Shown: positions 8,923-18,038 of the stretch, in pieces | Layout of the letters: each line of letters begins with the position of its first letter | Numbering within the stretch: the stretch's first letter is position 1 | Origin: Candidatus Aquabacterium excrementipullorum | GTDB lineage: Bacteria > Pseudomonadota > Gammaproteobacteria > Burkholderiales > Burkholderiaceae_C | Reading direction: 5' to 3' | Assembly (NCBI GenBank): GCA_019112875.1 | Contig: DXIO01000038.1 | Coordinates: forward strand, 1 to 58,572 | Length of the DNA: 58,572 bases | The notes under the pieces: model-generated | What the model saw: the letters and a program-made list of their open reading frames with translations, nothing else | Database searches by the model: none | What the model was told of the DNA's origin: nothing | Made by a program: the position numbers and the translations under genes

Positions 8923-11463
8923 ATGAAGATCGTCGTCGTTGGCCATGGCATGGTGGGCCACAAGTTCCTCGAATCCCTGGCCGAGCAGGGCCTGAACGGC
9001 GCCGAGGTCACCGTTTTGTGCGAAGAGCCCCGCGCCGCGTACGACCGGGTCCACCTCTCCGAATTCTTCGCCGGCAAGACGGCCGATGACCTCTCCCTGG
9101 TCGAGCCCGGCTTCTTCGAGCGCACCGGCTACAGCCTGCGCCTGGCCGCCCGCGCCGTCGCCATCGAGCGCCGCAACAAAACCGTCACCACCGCCGACGG
9201 CGAGGTGCTGCCCTACGACAAGCTGGTGCTGGCCACCGGCTCCAACGCCTTCGTGCCGCCCGTGCCCGGCCGCGAGCGCCCCCACTGCTTCGTCTACCGC
9301 ACCATCGAGGATCTGGAAGCCATGACGGCCGCGGGCGCCACCTCGCGCAAGGGCGTGGTGGTGGGCGGTGGCCTGCTGGGCCTGGAATGCGCCAAGGCCC
9401 TGCGCGACCTGGGCCTGGAAACCCACGTGGTCGAGTTCGCCCCCCGCCTGATGGCCGTGCAGGTCGATGACGGCGGCGGCCGCATCCTGCGCAGCAAGAT
9501 CGAGGAGCTGGGCGTGCACGTGCACACCAGCCGCAACACCACCGAGATCGTCGACGGCGCCACGGCCCGTCACCGCATGGTGTTCGCCGACGGCAGCTAC
9601 CTCGAGACCGACATGATCGTGTTCTCGGCCGGCATCCGCCCGCGTGACGAACTGGCCCGCCAATGCGCCCTGGCCATCGGCCCGCGCGGCGGCATCGTGA
9701 TCGACAGCGAGTGCCGCACCAGCGACCACGACGTCTACGCCATTGGCGAATGCGCCAGCTGGAACGAGCAGACCTTCGGCCTGGTAGCACCCGGCTACGA
9801 CATGGCCCGCGTGGTGGCCAAGCACATCGCCGGCCAGACGGACGCCGCCTTCGTGGGCGCCGACATGAGCACCAAGCTCAAGCTGATGGGTGTGGACGTG
9901 GCCAGCATCGGCGACGCGCACGGCAAGACGCCGCACGCCCGCACCTACCAATACGTGGACGAGATCAAGCAGATCTACAAGAAGATCGTCGTCAGCCAGG
10001 ATGGCAAGCAGCTGCTGGGCGCAGTCCTCGTGGGCAATGCCGATGAATACGGCACCCTGCTGCAGATGGCCCTGAACGGCATCACCTTGCCGGCCGACCC
10101 GGAGTTCCTGATCCTGCCCAGCAGCGACGGCAAGGCCAAGCCCGGCCTGGGCGTGGACGCCCTGCCCGACGGCGCCACGATCTGCTCGTGCAACAGCGTG
10201 AGCAAGGGCCAGATCTGCGCGGCCGTGGGCGAGGGCGTGTGCACCATCGCCGACATGAAGGCCTGCAACAAGGCCGGCGCCACCTGCGGCGGCTGCGTGC
10301 CCCTGGTCACCCAGGTGATGAAGGTGGAGATGGCCAAGCGCGGCATGGCCGTCAACAACCACCTGTGCGAGCACTTCCCCTACTCGCGCCAGGAGCTCTA
10401 CCACCTGGTGCGCGTCGGCCAGATCAAGACCTTCGACGAGCTGCTGGCCAAGCATGGCAAGGGCCTGGGCTGCGACATCTGCAAGCCCACCGCCGCCAGC
10501 GTGTTCGCCTCGGTGTGGAACGAGTTCGTGCTCAAGAAGGACCTGGCCGGCCTGCAGGACAGCAACGACTACTTCCTGGGCAACATCCAGAAGGACGGTA
10601 CCTACTCGGTCGTGCCCCGCATGCCCGGTGGCGAGGTCACCCCTGACGGCCTGATCGCCGTGGGCATGGTCGCCAAGAAGTACGGCCTGTACACCAAGGT
10701 GACGGGCGGCGCCCGCGTCGACATGTTCGGCGCCCGCGTGGAGCAACTGCCCGCCATCTGGGAAGAGTTGATCGCCGCTGGCTTCGAATCCGGCCACGCC
10801 TATGGCAAATCGCTGCGCACCGTGAAGAGCTGCGTGGGCAGCACCTGGTGCCGTTACGGCGTGGACGATTCCGTCGGCCTGGCCGTGGAGCTGGAGAACC
10901 GCTACAAGGGCCTGCGCGCGCCGCACAAGATCAAGTTCGGTGTCTCGGGCTGCACGCGTGAATGCGCCGAGGCCCAGGGCAAGGACATCGGCGTGATCGC
11001 CACCGAGAAGGGCTGGAACCTGTACATCTGCGGCAACGGCGGCATGAAGCCCCGCCACGCCGAGCTCTTCGCCACCGACCTGACCAAGGCCGACCTGATC
11101 AAGCTGATCGACCGCGTGCTGATGTTCTACGTGCGCACGGCTGATCGCCTGCAGCGCACCAGCACCTGGCGCGAGAACCTCGAAGGCGGGCTCGATTACC
11201 TCAAGGACGTGCTGATCAAGGACAGCCTCGGCATCAACGCCGAGCTGGAGCAGCAGATGCAGCACGTGGTGAACACCTACCAGTGCGAGTGGAAGACCGC
11301 CGTGACCGACCCGGCCGTGCGCCAGCGCTTCCGCTCTTTCGTGAACAGCGACGCCAAGGACGAGCGCATCGTGTTCGTGAAGGAACGCGGCCAGATCCGG
11401 CCGGCGCGTGAGGAAGAGCGCGCATCCGCGTCCACCTCCGCCACAGACACCACCGCCGCCTGA
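8923..11463 (+). CDS. nirB: Nitrite reductase [NAD(P)H] large subunit
   Basis: 846 aa, the normal length. Order of domains: FAD/NAD(P)-binding pyridine-disulfide oxidoreductase part (about 1-300, VVGHGMVGHKFLESL), BFD-like [2Fe-2S] domain with Cys421, Cys423, Cys455 and Cys458, ferredoxin-like half, then the sirohaem/[4Fe-4S] domain with Cys637, Cys643 (SCVGSTWC), Cys677 and Cys681 (SGCTREC). It reduces nitrite to ammonium in the cytoplasm with electrons from NAD(P)H. An AGGAG ribosome site precedes the ATG. It is the first gene of nirB-nirD and is preceded by a two-hairpin ANTAR leader with a terminator, so its transcription is expected to depend on nitrate/nitrite-responsive antitermination. 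Confidence 0.97.
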   Translation: MKIVVVGHGMVGHKFLESLAEQGLNGAEVTVLCEEPRAAYDRVHLSEFFAGKTADDLSLVEPGFFERTGYSLRLAARAVAIERRNKTVTTADGEVLPYDKLVLATGSNAFVPPVPGRERPHCFVYRTIEDLEAMTAAGATSRKGVVVGGGLLGLECAKALRDLGLETHVVEFAPRLMAVQVDDGGGRILRSKIEELGVHVHTSRNTTEIVDGATARHRMVFADGSYLETDMIVFSAGIRPRDELARQCALAIGPRGGIVIDSECRTSDHDVYAIGECASWNEQTFGLVAPGYDMARVVAKHIAGQTDAAFVGADMSTKLKLMGVDVASIGDAHGKTPHARTYQYVDEIKQIYKKIVVSQDGKQLLGAVLVGNADEYGTLLQMALNGITLPADPEFLILPSSDGKAKPGLGVDALPDGATICSCNSVSKGQICAAVGEGVCTIADMKACNKAGATCGGCVPLVTQVMKVEMAKRGMAVNNHLCEHFPYSRQELYHLVRVGQIKTFDELLAKHGKGLGCDICKPTAASVFASVWNEFVLKKDLAGLQDSNDYFLGNIQKDGTYSVVPRMPGGEVTPDGLIAVGMVAKKYGLYTKVTGGARVDMFGARVEQLPAIWEELIAAGFESGHAYGKSLRTVKSCVGSTWCRYGVDDSVGLAVELENRYKGLRAPHKIKFGVSGCTRECAEAQGKDIGVIATEKGWNLYICGNGGMKPRHAELFATDLTKADLIKLIDRVLMFYVRTADRLQRTSTWRENLEGGLDYLKDVLIKDSLGINAELEQQMQHVVNTYQCEWKTAVTDPAVRQRFRSFVNSDAKDERIVFVKERGQIRPAREEERASASTSATDTTAA

Positions 11464-11484
11464 TCGATTGGGAAGACCACCACC

Positions 11485-11826
11485 ATGACCACTGAAACGC
11501 TCAACTGGACTCCCGTCTGCGCGGCCAGCGACATCCTGCCCAACACCGGCGTGTGCGCCCTGGTCGAGGGCCGCCACGTCGCGGTCTTCCGCGTGGGCGG
11601 CGACCAGCTCTACGCCATCGACAACGTGGACCCGAAATCCGGCGCCAGCGTGCTCTCGCGCGGGCTGGTGGGCAACCTGGGCGATCACATCGTCGTGGCC
11701 TCGCCGCTGTACAAGAACCATTTCGACCTGCGCACGGGCGAATGCATCGAGGCCCCCGAGCACTCGGTTCAGGCCTATGACGTGAAGGTGGACGACGGCC
11801 GCGTGCTGGTATCGGCCAAGGGCTGA
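11485..11826 (+). CDS. nirD: Nitrite reductase [NAD(P)H] small subunit
   Basis: 113 aa, Rieske-like fold typical of NirD (PVCAASDILPNTGVCALVEG at the N-terminus, SPLYKNHFDLRTGECIEAP near the C-terminus). The Cys/His cluster ligands of true Rieske proteins are missing, as expected for this subunit. It begins 21 bases after nirB and is surely co-transcribed. It assists the NirB sirohaem enzyme in the cytoplasm. Confidence 0.96.
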   Translation: MTTETLNWTPVCAASDILPNTGVCALVEGRHVAVFRVGGDQLYAIDNVDPKSGASVLSRGLVGNLGDHIVVASPLYKNHFDLRTGECIEAPEHSVQAYDVKVDDGRVLVSAKG

Positions 11827-11934
11827 GGCCTTTTCGACGGCTTTCTGCCGGGAAGACCGCAGCGAGGGGATGCACAAGGGCGCGGCAATTGGGGACAATG
11901 CGGGCATTGCGTTGTCCCCCTTGTCCGCCCCGGC

Positions 11935-13266
11935 ATGTCGTCCCCGTCTGCTCCCGCCCCCGCGCCCGTTTCTGTCTCGCACCTCGTTCTCCGCGCCAAG
12001 CAGCTGGAGATCGACGCGCTCAAGCACCTGGCCGCCCGCGCCGAACTGGTCGATGTCGTCGGCCAGCTGATCCACGCCCTGCAGCGCGAGCGCGGCGCCA
12101 CCAGCATCTACCTGGCCTCGGGCGGACAGCAGTTCGTGGATGTGCGCCAGGCCGCCGTGGCCGAGGCCCAGCCGCTGGAGGCGCAGGCCCGCGCCTTGTT
12201 CGCCACGCAGCTGGAGCCGGCCCAGGGCGCCTCGGCCCGCATGCTCTCGATGATGGCCTGGGCGCTGATGGGCCTGGACGTGCTCGACGGCCTGCGCGCG
12301 CAGATCGAGCAGCGCACGCTCAGCGCCCACGACTCGGTAGCCGCCTTCAGCCGCCTGATCGCAGGCCTGGTCGAGCTGATCTTCCACGTGGCCGACGCCA
12401 CCGCGCACCCGGGCATCTCACGCCTGCTGGTCGCCTTCCTGCACCTGGTGCAGAGCAAGGAGGCCGCCGGGCAGGAGCGCGCCGTGGGCGCCCTGCTCTA
12501 CGCCTCGGGCCGCAGCGACGAGGCACAGCAGCAGCGCCTGGTCCACCTGATCGACGCGCAAGAAAACAGTCTGCGCGTGTTCGAAGAGTTCGCCGAGCCC
12601 GCGCTGCGCACCCGCTGGGAGCAGCACCTGCTCACGCCCGGCGTGGCCCGCCTGGAGCGCCTGCGCCGCACCCTGTGCACCGCGCGCCCCGGCGCCGCGC
12701 TCGATGCGCAGCTCAGCGACGACTGGTTCGAGGTGTCCAGCGCCCACATCACCGCGCAGTGGGAACTGCAGCAGCAACTGGTGCAGGCCCTGCGCCAGCA
12801 CTGCGAGGCCCAGGTGCGCGCCGCCGAACAGGCCCTGCTCGATGCCGAAGGCTTGCTGCGCCAGTTGCGCGACAACCCGCCGCCGCACTCCCATGCGGTC
12901 GAGCGCTTCTTCGACGCCGCCGTGCAGCCGGGCAGCGTGCCCCTGCCCGCCGCCGTCACCGAGGGCCTGAGCACCAAGCTGGACACGGCCGCGCAGGCGC
13001 AGGCCTCGTCGCTGCTCGATCTGCTGCAGGCCCAATCCACCCGCCTGGCCAGCATGGAGGCCGAGCTGGAAACCGCGCGCCGCACGCTCAACGAGCGCAA
13101 GGTGATCGAGCGCGCCAAGGGCGTGCTGATGTCGCGCATGGGGCTGACGGAAGAAGCCGCCTTCCGCGCGCTGCAGAAAACCTCGATGGACCAGAACCGC
13201 CGCCTGCTCGATGTGGCCGAGGCCACGCTCTCGCTGCCGGATTTCGCCTTTCCCAAGCGCACCTGA
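11935..13266 (+). CDS. nasR: NIT-ANTAR nitrate/nitrite-responsive antiterminator, NasR-like
   Basis: 443 aa. The N-terminal two thirds (about 30-300) is an all-helical NIT (nitrate- and nitrite-sensing) domain: RERGATSIYLASGG and a long helical bundle. A coiled segment (about 350-385) leads to a C-terminal ANTAR RNA-binding domain (about 388-432, ERKVIERAKGVLMSRMGLTEEAAFRAL). NasR-type proteins bind two hexaloop hairpins in a leader RNA and prevent termination when nitrate or nitrite is bound. Two such leaders are in this window, before nirB and before nirC, which flank this gene. The assignment as their regulator follows from family knowledge and adjacency. Confidence 0.88.
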   Translation: MSSPSAPAPAPVSVSHLVLRAKQLEIDALKHLAARAELVDVVGQLIHALQRERGATSIYLASGGQQFVDVRQAAVAEAQPLEAQARALFATQLEPAQGASARMLSMMAWALMGLDVLDGLRAQIEQRTLSAHDSVAAFSRLIAGLVELIFHVADATAHPGISRLLVAFLHLVQSKEAAGQERAVGALLYASGRSDEAQQQRLVHLIDAQENSLRVFEEFAEPALRTRWEQHLLTPGVARLERLRRTLCTARPGAALDAQLSDDWFEVSSAHITAQWELQQQLVQALRQHCEAQVRAAEQALLDAEGLLRQLRDNPPPHSHAVERFFDAAVQPGSVPLPAAVTEGLSTKLDTAAQAQASSLLDLLQAQSTRLASMEAELETARRTLNERKVIERAKGVLMSRMGLTEEAAFRALQKTSMDQNRRLLDVAEATLSLPDFAFPKRT

Positions 13267-13322
13267 GTTGCACCTGAGCCGCGGCTGGGCCGCTGGCATG
13301 CGTCTAGCTTGCCTTGAAGCCA

Positions 13323-13342
13323 TCAGGCTAAAGGCGGCCTGA
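13323..13342 (+). promoter_or_regulatory. ANTAR target hairpin P1 in nirC leader
   Basis: The stem TCAGGC/GCCTGA plus a closing T.G pair encloses the six-base loop AAAGGC (13330-13335), with A at position 1 and G at position 4; core TAAAGGCG, the same pattern as in the nirB leader. It lies 56 bases after the stop of the NIT-ANTAR gene. The next 46 bases hold a competing hairpin (TGGTGC 13356-13361 with GCACCA 13381-13386). Confidence 0.72.
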
Positions 13343-13388
13343 CAACCACCCCGCATGGTGCCTGCGCGCCCCGAGGTGGTGCACCAAC

Positions 13389-13410
13389 GTGTGGATAACG
13401 GCGTCCAAAC
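13389..13410 (+). promoter_or_regulatory. ANTAR target hairpin P2 in nirC leader
   Basis: The stem TGGA/TCCA with a closing T.G pair and two further outer pairs encloses the six-base loop AACGGC (13397-13402); core TAACGGCG. A at position 1 and G at position 4 are kept. It abuts a terminator hairpin that begins at 13412, the same P2-then-terminator order as before nirB. Confidence 0.72.
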
Positions 13411-13411
13411 C

Positions 13412-13452
13412 AGCGTCCTGCTCCGGCAGGGTGCGGTGGTGGGCGCTTTTTT
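13412..13452 (+). terminator. Leader terminator upstream of nirC
   Basis: AGCGTCC (13412-13418) pairs with GGGCGCT (13441-13447), with an inner perfect hairpin CCTGC/GCAGG and a TCCG loop; six T follow (13447-13452). This is an intrinsic terminator 72 bases before the nirC start. The bases GCGTCC also occur inside P2 (13401-13406) and could compete for the same 3' strand. Basal readthrough would be low unless the ANTAR protein acts. Confidence 0.72.
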
Positions 13453-13524
13453 CATGGCCTTCGCGGCACCGAAAGACAGCACCTTCACCGTGGCCTGTCC
13501 TTTCAATGCTTCAAAGGAATCCCC

Positions 13525-14337
13525 ATGGCCTACCTCGCCCCCACCGAATTCGTCACCAAGATGGTCGACGCCGGTGAATCCAAGCTGCTGATGTCCACCC
13601 GCGACACGCTGATCCGCTCCTTCATGGCCGGCGCCATGCTGGCGCTGGGCGCGGCCTTCGCCGTGAGCATCACGGTCAACACCGGCAACCCGCTGCTGGG
13701 GGCACTGCTCTTTCCGGGCTGCTTCATCCTGCTGTACCTGCTGGGCTACGACCTGCTGACCGGCGTGTTCACCCTGGCCCCGCTGGCCGTGCTGGACAAG
13801 CGCCCCGGCGCCACCTGGGGCGGCGTGTTCCGCAACTGGTCGCTGGTGTTCTGCGGCAATTTCGCGGGCGCCTTCACGGTGGCCGTGTTCATGGCCATCA
13901 TCTTCACCTTCGGCTTCAGCGAAGCGCCCAACGCCATCGGCGTGAAGATCGGCCACATCGGCGAAGGCCGCACGGTGGGCTACGCCGCCCACGGCGCCGC
14001 CGGCATGCTGACGCTGTTCGTGCGCGGCGTGATGTGCAACTGGATGGTGTCCACCGGCGTGGTCGCGGCCATGATGTCCACCTCGGTGTCGGGTAAGGCC
14101 ATCGGCATGTGGATCCCCATCGCCCTGTTCTTCTACATGGGCTTCGAGCACAGCATCGTCAACATGTTCCTGTTCCCCTCGGGCCTGCTGCTGGGCGGCA
14201 ACTTCACGATCATGGACTACCTGATCTGGAACGAGATCCCCACCGTGGTGGGCAACCTGGTGGGTGGCCTGACCTTCGTAGGTGCCACGCTCTACTCCAC
14301 GCACTACAAGACGGCCCCCAAGCGCGCCGCCGTCTGA
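13525..14337 (+). CDS. nirC: Formate/nitrite transporter family channel
   Basis: 270 aa with six membrane helices. FNT hallmarks are present: the internal repeat with NFAGAF (about 113-118) and NWMVSTG (about 172-178), and the first-half loop TLAPLAVLDK. FNT channels pass small monovalent anions; in a nirBD cluster the natural substrate is nitrite, hence NirC rather than FocA. It is controlled by its own ANTAR leader. Its stop codon overlaps the start of the next gene (TGATG), so the two are translationally coupled. Confidence 0.88.
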   Translation: MAYLAPTEFVTKMVDAGESKLLMSTRDTLIRSFMAGAMLALGAAFAVSITVNTGNPLLGALLFPGCFILLYLLGYDLLTGVFTLAPLAVLDKRPGATWGGVFRNWSLVFCGNFAGAFTVAVFMAIIFTFGFSEAPNAIGVKIGHIGEGRTVGYAAHGAAGMLTLFVRGVMCNWMVSTGVVAAMMSTSVSGKAIGMWIPIALFFYMGFEHSIVNMFLFPSGLLLGGNFTIMDYLIWNEIPTVVGNLVGGLTFVGATLYSTHYKTAPKRAAV

Positions 14338-16073
14338 TGGCGCAGGCCCTGCGCATCACGCTCGGCCAGCACTCGCGGGCCGGGCGCAAGGCGCTCAACC
14401 AGGATTTCCACGGCGCGGCCGTGCCCACCGGCACGCTGCTGCGCACCAAGGGCATCGCCATCGCGATCGCCGATGGCATCGGCAGCAGCGCGGTCAGCCA
14501 GATCGCCAGCGCGGCCGCCGTGCGTGGCTTCCTGGACGACTACTACGACACCTCCGAAGCCTGGACGGTGCGCCGCGCCGCCCAGCGCGTGCTGGAAGCC
14601 ACCAACGCCTGGCTGCACGCACAGACCAAACGCAGCGACGCCCGCTTCGACCCTGATCGCGGCTACGTCTGCACCTTCAGCGCCCTGATCCTGAAAGGCC
14701 GAGAGGCCCACCTGCTGCACGTGGGCGACACGCGCGTGTACCGCCTGCACCCGCAGGCGCTGGAGCAGCTCACCGACGACCACCGCCTGCACACCTCGTC
14801 CGCAGAGACCTACCTCGCACGCGCGCTGGGCGTGGGCCCCTCCATCGAGATCGACTACCGCCACTGGCCGCTGGAGCCTGGCGAGGTCTACCTGCTGGCC
14901 AGCGACGGCGCCTACGAGCATGTGCAGGCCACCGATGTGCACCAGGCGCTGGCCGCACACGCCGATGACTTCGATGCCGCCGCATCGGCCCTGATCGACA
15001 CCGCCCTCGCGCGCGGCAGCCAGGACAACCTGACCGTGCAGCTGGTGCGCATCGACAGCCTGCCCGAACCCGACGCCCGCCACCTGCCCGTGCAGCGCGA
15101 AGGCCTGGCCCTGCCGCCGCCCCTGCAGCCGCGCATGCGCTTCGAGGGCTACACCATCGTGCGCGAACTGCACGCCAGCGCCCGCAGCCATGTGCACCTG
15201 GCCGTGGACGACGCGAGCGGCCAGCAGCTCGTGCTCAAGACCCCCGCGGCGGACCTGCGCGAGCAGCCCGCCCTGCTCGACCGCTTCCTGCTGGAAGAAT
15301 GGGTGGCCCGCCGGCTCGACAGCGCCAACGTGCTCAAGCCCTGCGCCACCGAGCGCCCGCGCCAGCACCTCGTCGTGGCGATGGAGTATGTGGACGGCCA
15401 GACCCTGGCCCAGTGGATGACCGACCACCCACGGCCCAGCCTGGACAGCGTGCGCCGCATCGTCGCCCAGATCGCGCAGGGCTTGCAGGCCTTTCACCGC
15501 AAGGAGATGCTGCACCAGGACCTGCGCCCCGAGAACGTGATGATCGACACCACGGGCACCGTCAAGATCATCGACTTCGGCTCGGTGCATGTGGCGGGCT
15601 TGGCCGAAGGCAGCAGCGAGCCGCGCCCCGAGGCGCTGGTGGGCACGCTGCAGTACACCGCGCCCGAGTACTTCCTGGGCCAGGGTGGCACGGCCGCGTC
15701 GGACCTCTTCGCGCTGGCTGTGCTGAGCTACCAGATGCTGAGCGGCCAACTGCCCTATGGCCTGCACGTCACGCGCGTTCGCAGCGAGCGCGATGCTTCA
15801 CGGCTGCACTACACGCCATTGCGCGAACACCGGCCTGAACTGCCTGCCTGGCTCGATGCCGTGCTGCGCCGGGCCCTGCAGCCGCAGCCGCACAAGCGCC
15901 AGGAGGCGCTGTCGGAGTTCATCCACGATCTGCACGAGCCCGCATCGCACTACCTGCCGACACGCGCCCCGGCCCTGATCGAGCGCAACCCCGTCATCTT
16001 CTGGAAGACGCTGAGCGCCTTGTTGGCCGCAGCCGTGATCGCGTTGCTCCTGCTCAGGCTGTACGGCCACTGA
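14337..16073 (+). CDS. Bifunctional PP2C-type phosphatase / Ser-Thr protein kinase, membrane-anchored
   Basis: 578 aa. The N-terminal PP2C domain (about 1-240) has metal-binding Asp46-Gly47 (IADGIGSS), GDTRVYR with Asp131, SDG with Asp190, and Asp230-Asn231. The C-terminal Hanks-type kinase (about 268-530) has Lys301, a catalytic loop HQDLRPEN (Asp395, Asn400; HQD replaces HRD), DFG at 413-415 and APE at 442-444. A single membrane helix (about 554-575) ends the chain, so both enzymes face the cytoplasm. Kinase and phosphatase in one polypeptide downstream of a nitrite channel is a recurring arrangement in nitrate-assimilation loci, probably tuning transport or reduction; the target is unknown. 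It overlaps nirC by one base and a convergent gene by 20 bases. Confidence 0.9.
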   Translation: MAQALRITLGQHSRAGRKALNQDFHGAAVPTGTLLRTKGIAIAIADGIGSSAVSQIASAAAVRGFLDDYYDTSEAWTVRRAAQRVLEATNAWLHAQTKRSDARFDPDRGYVCTFSALILKGREAHLLHVGDTRVYRLHPQALEQLTDDHRLHTSSAETYLARALGVGPSIEIDYRHWPLEPGEVYLLASDGAYEHVQATDVHQALAAHADDFDAAASALIDTALARGSQDNLTVQLVRIDSLPEPDARHLPVQREGLALPPPLQPRMRFEGYTIVRELHASARSHVHLAVDDASGQQLVLKTPAADLREQPALLDRFLLEEWVARRLDSANVLKPCATERPRQHLVVAMEYVDGQTLAQWMTDHPRPSLDSVRRIVAQIAQGLQAFHRKEMLHQDLRPENVMIDTTGTVKIIDFGSVHVAGLAEGSSEPRPEALVGTLQYTAPEYFLGQGGTAASDLFALAVLSYQMLSGQLPYGLHVTRVRSERDASRLHYTPLREHRPELPAWLDAVLRRALQPQPHKRQEALSEFIHDLHEPASHYLPTRAPALIERNPVIFWKTLSALLAAAVIALLLLRLYGH

Positions 16074-17727
16074 GCCCGCCGCCCGGCGCAGCATCCGTCT
16101 GATCGGCCCGGCGCGCTGACCACACGCTGTCGCCGCGCCCGGCCTGAACACGCCGCGCCGTGGCCCTCGCCACCCAGGCCCAGCACAGCGCACCGGCCAG
16201 CGCCACCGCGTCCACGCCCAGCGCGGCCGGGCTGCCATGTGCCCACAGCCCCAGTTGGGGCCACAGCCACGCCAGCAGCGAGCTCACAGGGATCGCCACC
16301 GTGCAGGCTGCCGCCAGCCACAGCAAGTGAACACTGGCACGCGCGGCACCACGCACGAAGGCCCAGGCCACGCTGCCCAGGAATACCGCGTAGTACACGC
16401 CCTGGTGCCAGGCCCCCAGGTCGGCCACATGGCCATGCAGCCACTTGCCCGCCACGATGCTCAGCGAGATGCCGCTCACGCAGCCCAGGCACACGCCCAC
16501 CGAGGCGGCCGCCATCAAGGTGGTCGAGCGAGACTGCACCGGCGCGGGCTTGCCGCGCCGCTCGGCCTTGCGCCGGCTCTCGATCCACAGCAGGTTGCCC
16601 GAATAGAACAGGAAGGCCCCGCCCAGCCCCATCAGGAAGTACAGCCACTGCACGGGCTTGCCGCCATAGGTCGCGAAGTGCAGCGTGAAGAAGCTGGTCA
16701 GCGTCGCCGAGAGGGCCGACTGGTGTCCCGGCAACAGGTCGGTGTTCTGCACCTTGCCGGTGTACGGATCCAGCGCCACGAAGCCGCCCCGGGGGGAACG
16801 CGCGATGTCGTTCGGGTCCATGCCCCACACGCGCACGGTGGCGCGCGGGCTGCCCACCTGGGCGTACTGCATCACGCGGGGCACGAAGTCGGGCGCCATG
16901 GCCTGCACCTGCGCCAGCAGCTGGGACGGCGGCAGCATGGTCGCCGGATCGCGCGGCGCGGGTTTGGCGCCCGGCTTGGCAGGGCCTGCCCCCGCGCGCC
17001 AGAAGGACTGCAGCTGGCCCTGGTGGATCAGCTTGTCCTGCAGTTCGTAGATGTCGTCATGGAAGGCGAAGACCACCGCCGTCAGCGCCATCACCACGTG
17101 GAAGGGCAGGCTCACGATGCCGACCACGTTGTGCGCGTCCAGCCACATGCGCTTGAGGTTGCGGCCCAGGCGCAGCGCGAAGAAGTCCTTCACCAGCGTG
17201 GGCAGCAGCAGGATCACGCCCGACACCAGCGCCACCGCGTACAGCGCCGCGATCACACCCATCACACGGCGGTTGGGATCGGTGTCCTTGGGCAGGCCGA
17301 CCACGCGGTGCAGGGTGTCGATGAAGGCCGGCAGGGCCGAGGGCGAATCCTCGTCGATGCGCACCTGCTGCTGGTCCAGCGTGGCCGTGTAGTGGTGCGC
17401 GTGGGATTCGTCGTGGTCGTCGCCATCGCCACCGGGTGGCTTCTCGCTCCAGCCCAGGCGCGCGGGCACATGCTCGGCGGGCTGCAGGTAGAGGGTGAAG
17501 TCCTTGGCCGCGCTCGGTCGGGCCTTGAGCGTGCCGGCGATCAGGGCCGGCGCGTCGGCCAGGCTCACGGCCGCCACACCGGGCGACGGCGGCGAGACCC
17601 AGCGCGCGATCGGCTCCTTGAACACCGTCAGCGCGCCCGCGTAGAACGCGATGAACAGCGCCATGCCGGCGACGATGCCCGTCCAGGTGTGGACGCTCTT
17701 GTAGAGACGAAGGGTGTCGGCGCGCAC
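16054..17727 (-). CDS. PepSY-associated membrane protein (siderophore/ferric uptake partner)
   Basis: 557 aa from a GTG at 17727 (a CTG at 17736 is the alternative; the longer in-frame extension overlaps the upstream gene and is not protein-like). It starts with the typical RLYKSVHTWTGIVAGM and has several membrane helices, a His/Asp-rich loop (GDGDDHDESHAHH) and periplasmic PepSY-type segments. Proteins of this type accompany TonB siderophore receptors and are thought to reduce or release ferric siderophores in the inner membrane. It is last in a receptor-DUF3325-DUF3649-PepSY operon and converges with the kinase gene. Confidence 0.85.
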   Translation of the reverse strand: MRADTLRLYKSVHTWTGIVAGMALFIAFYAGALTVFKEPIARWVSPPSPGVAAVSLADAPALIAGTLKARPSAAKDFTLYLQPAEHVPARLGWSEKPPGGDGDDHDESHAHHYTATLDQQQVRIDEDSPSALPAFIDTLHRVVGLPKDTDPNRRVMGVIAALYAVALVSGVILLLPTLVKDFFALRLGRNLKRMWLDAHNVVGIVSLPFHVVMALTAVVFAFHDDIYELQDKLIHQGQLQSFWRAGAGPAKPGAKPAPRDPATMLPPSQLLAQVQAMAPDFVPRVMQYAQVGSPRATVRVWGMDPNDIARSPRGGFVALDPYTGKVQNTDLLPGHQSALSATLTSFFTLHFATYGGKPVQWLYFLMGLGGAFLFYSGNLLWIESRRKAERRGKPAPVQSRSTTLMAAASVGVCLGCVSGISLSIVAGKWLHGHVADLGAWHQGVYYAVFLGSVAWAFVRGAARASVHLLWLAAACTVAIPVSSLLAWLWPQLGLWAHGSPAALGVDAVALAGALCWAWVARATARRVQAGRGDSVWSARRADQTDAAPGGGLSGRTA

Positions 17728-17732
17728 GGCGA

Positions 17733-18038
17733 TCAGGTCCCGAGGAAAGAAGGCAGAGGTCGGCCCACCCACACCAGCGCCCAGGCCAGGGCGTTGGCCG
17801 CCAGCAGCCACAGCCAGGCACGCAGCCCGCTGCGGAACAGAAAGCAGAAACTCAGCACCGCCATCCACACGGGCGGCACCACCCACATGGCGATCTGGGA
17901 GGTGATCGTCGCGGGGCCATCGACATAGCGCATGAACACGCCGCCGGCCGCCAGGCCCAGCGTCAGGCCCAGCAGCACCCCGGCCAGGCTCTTGGACCAC
18001 CAGTCGCGGCGGATGGGCGCGGACTTGGTGTCAGCCAT
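17733..18038 (-). CDS. Small membrane protein, DUF3649-like
   Basis: 101 aa with three membrane helices. The start at the Met before ADTKSAPIRRDWW fits the family; an in-frame extension to 18071 would run into the upstream gene. Proteins of this size and layout occur between the DUF3325 and PepSY proteins in ferric-siderophore operons. The function is unknown. It overlaps the upstream gene by 8 bases. Confidence 0.8.
   Translation of the reverse strand: MADTKSAPIRRDWWSKSLAGVLLGLTLGLAAGGVFMRYVDGPATITSQIAMWVVPPVWMAVLSFCFLFRSGLRAWLWLLAANALAWALVWVGRPLPSFLGT

Noticed and set aside
8803-12408. 1201-codon open frame on the minus strand opposite nirB-nirD
   Set aside because: It runs antisense to clear nirB, nirD and NIT-ANTAR genes; its translation is His/Gly/Ala/Gln-rich with no domain. 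It is a GC-driven shadow.
17728-18000. Upstream extension of the PepSY protein
   Set aside because: It lies inside the DUF3649-like gene in another frame and is Arg/Pro-rich without hydrophobic character.
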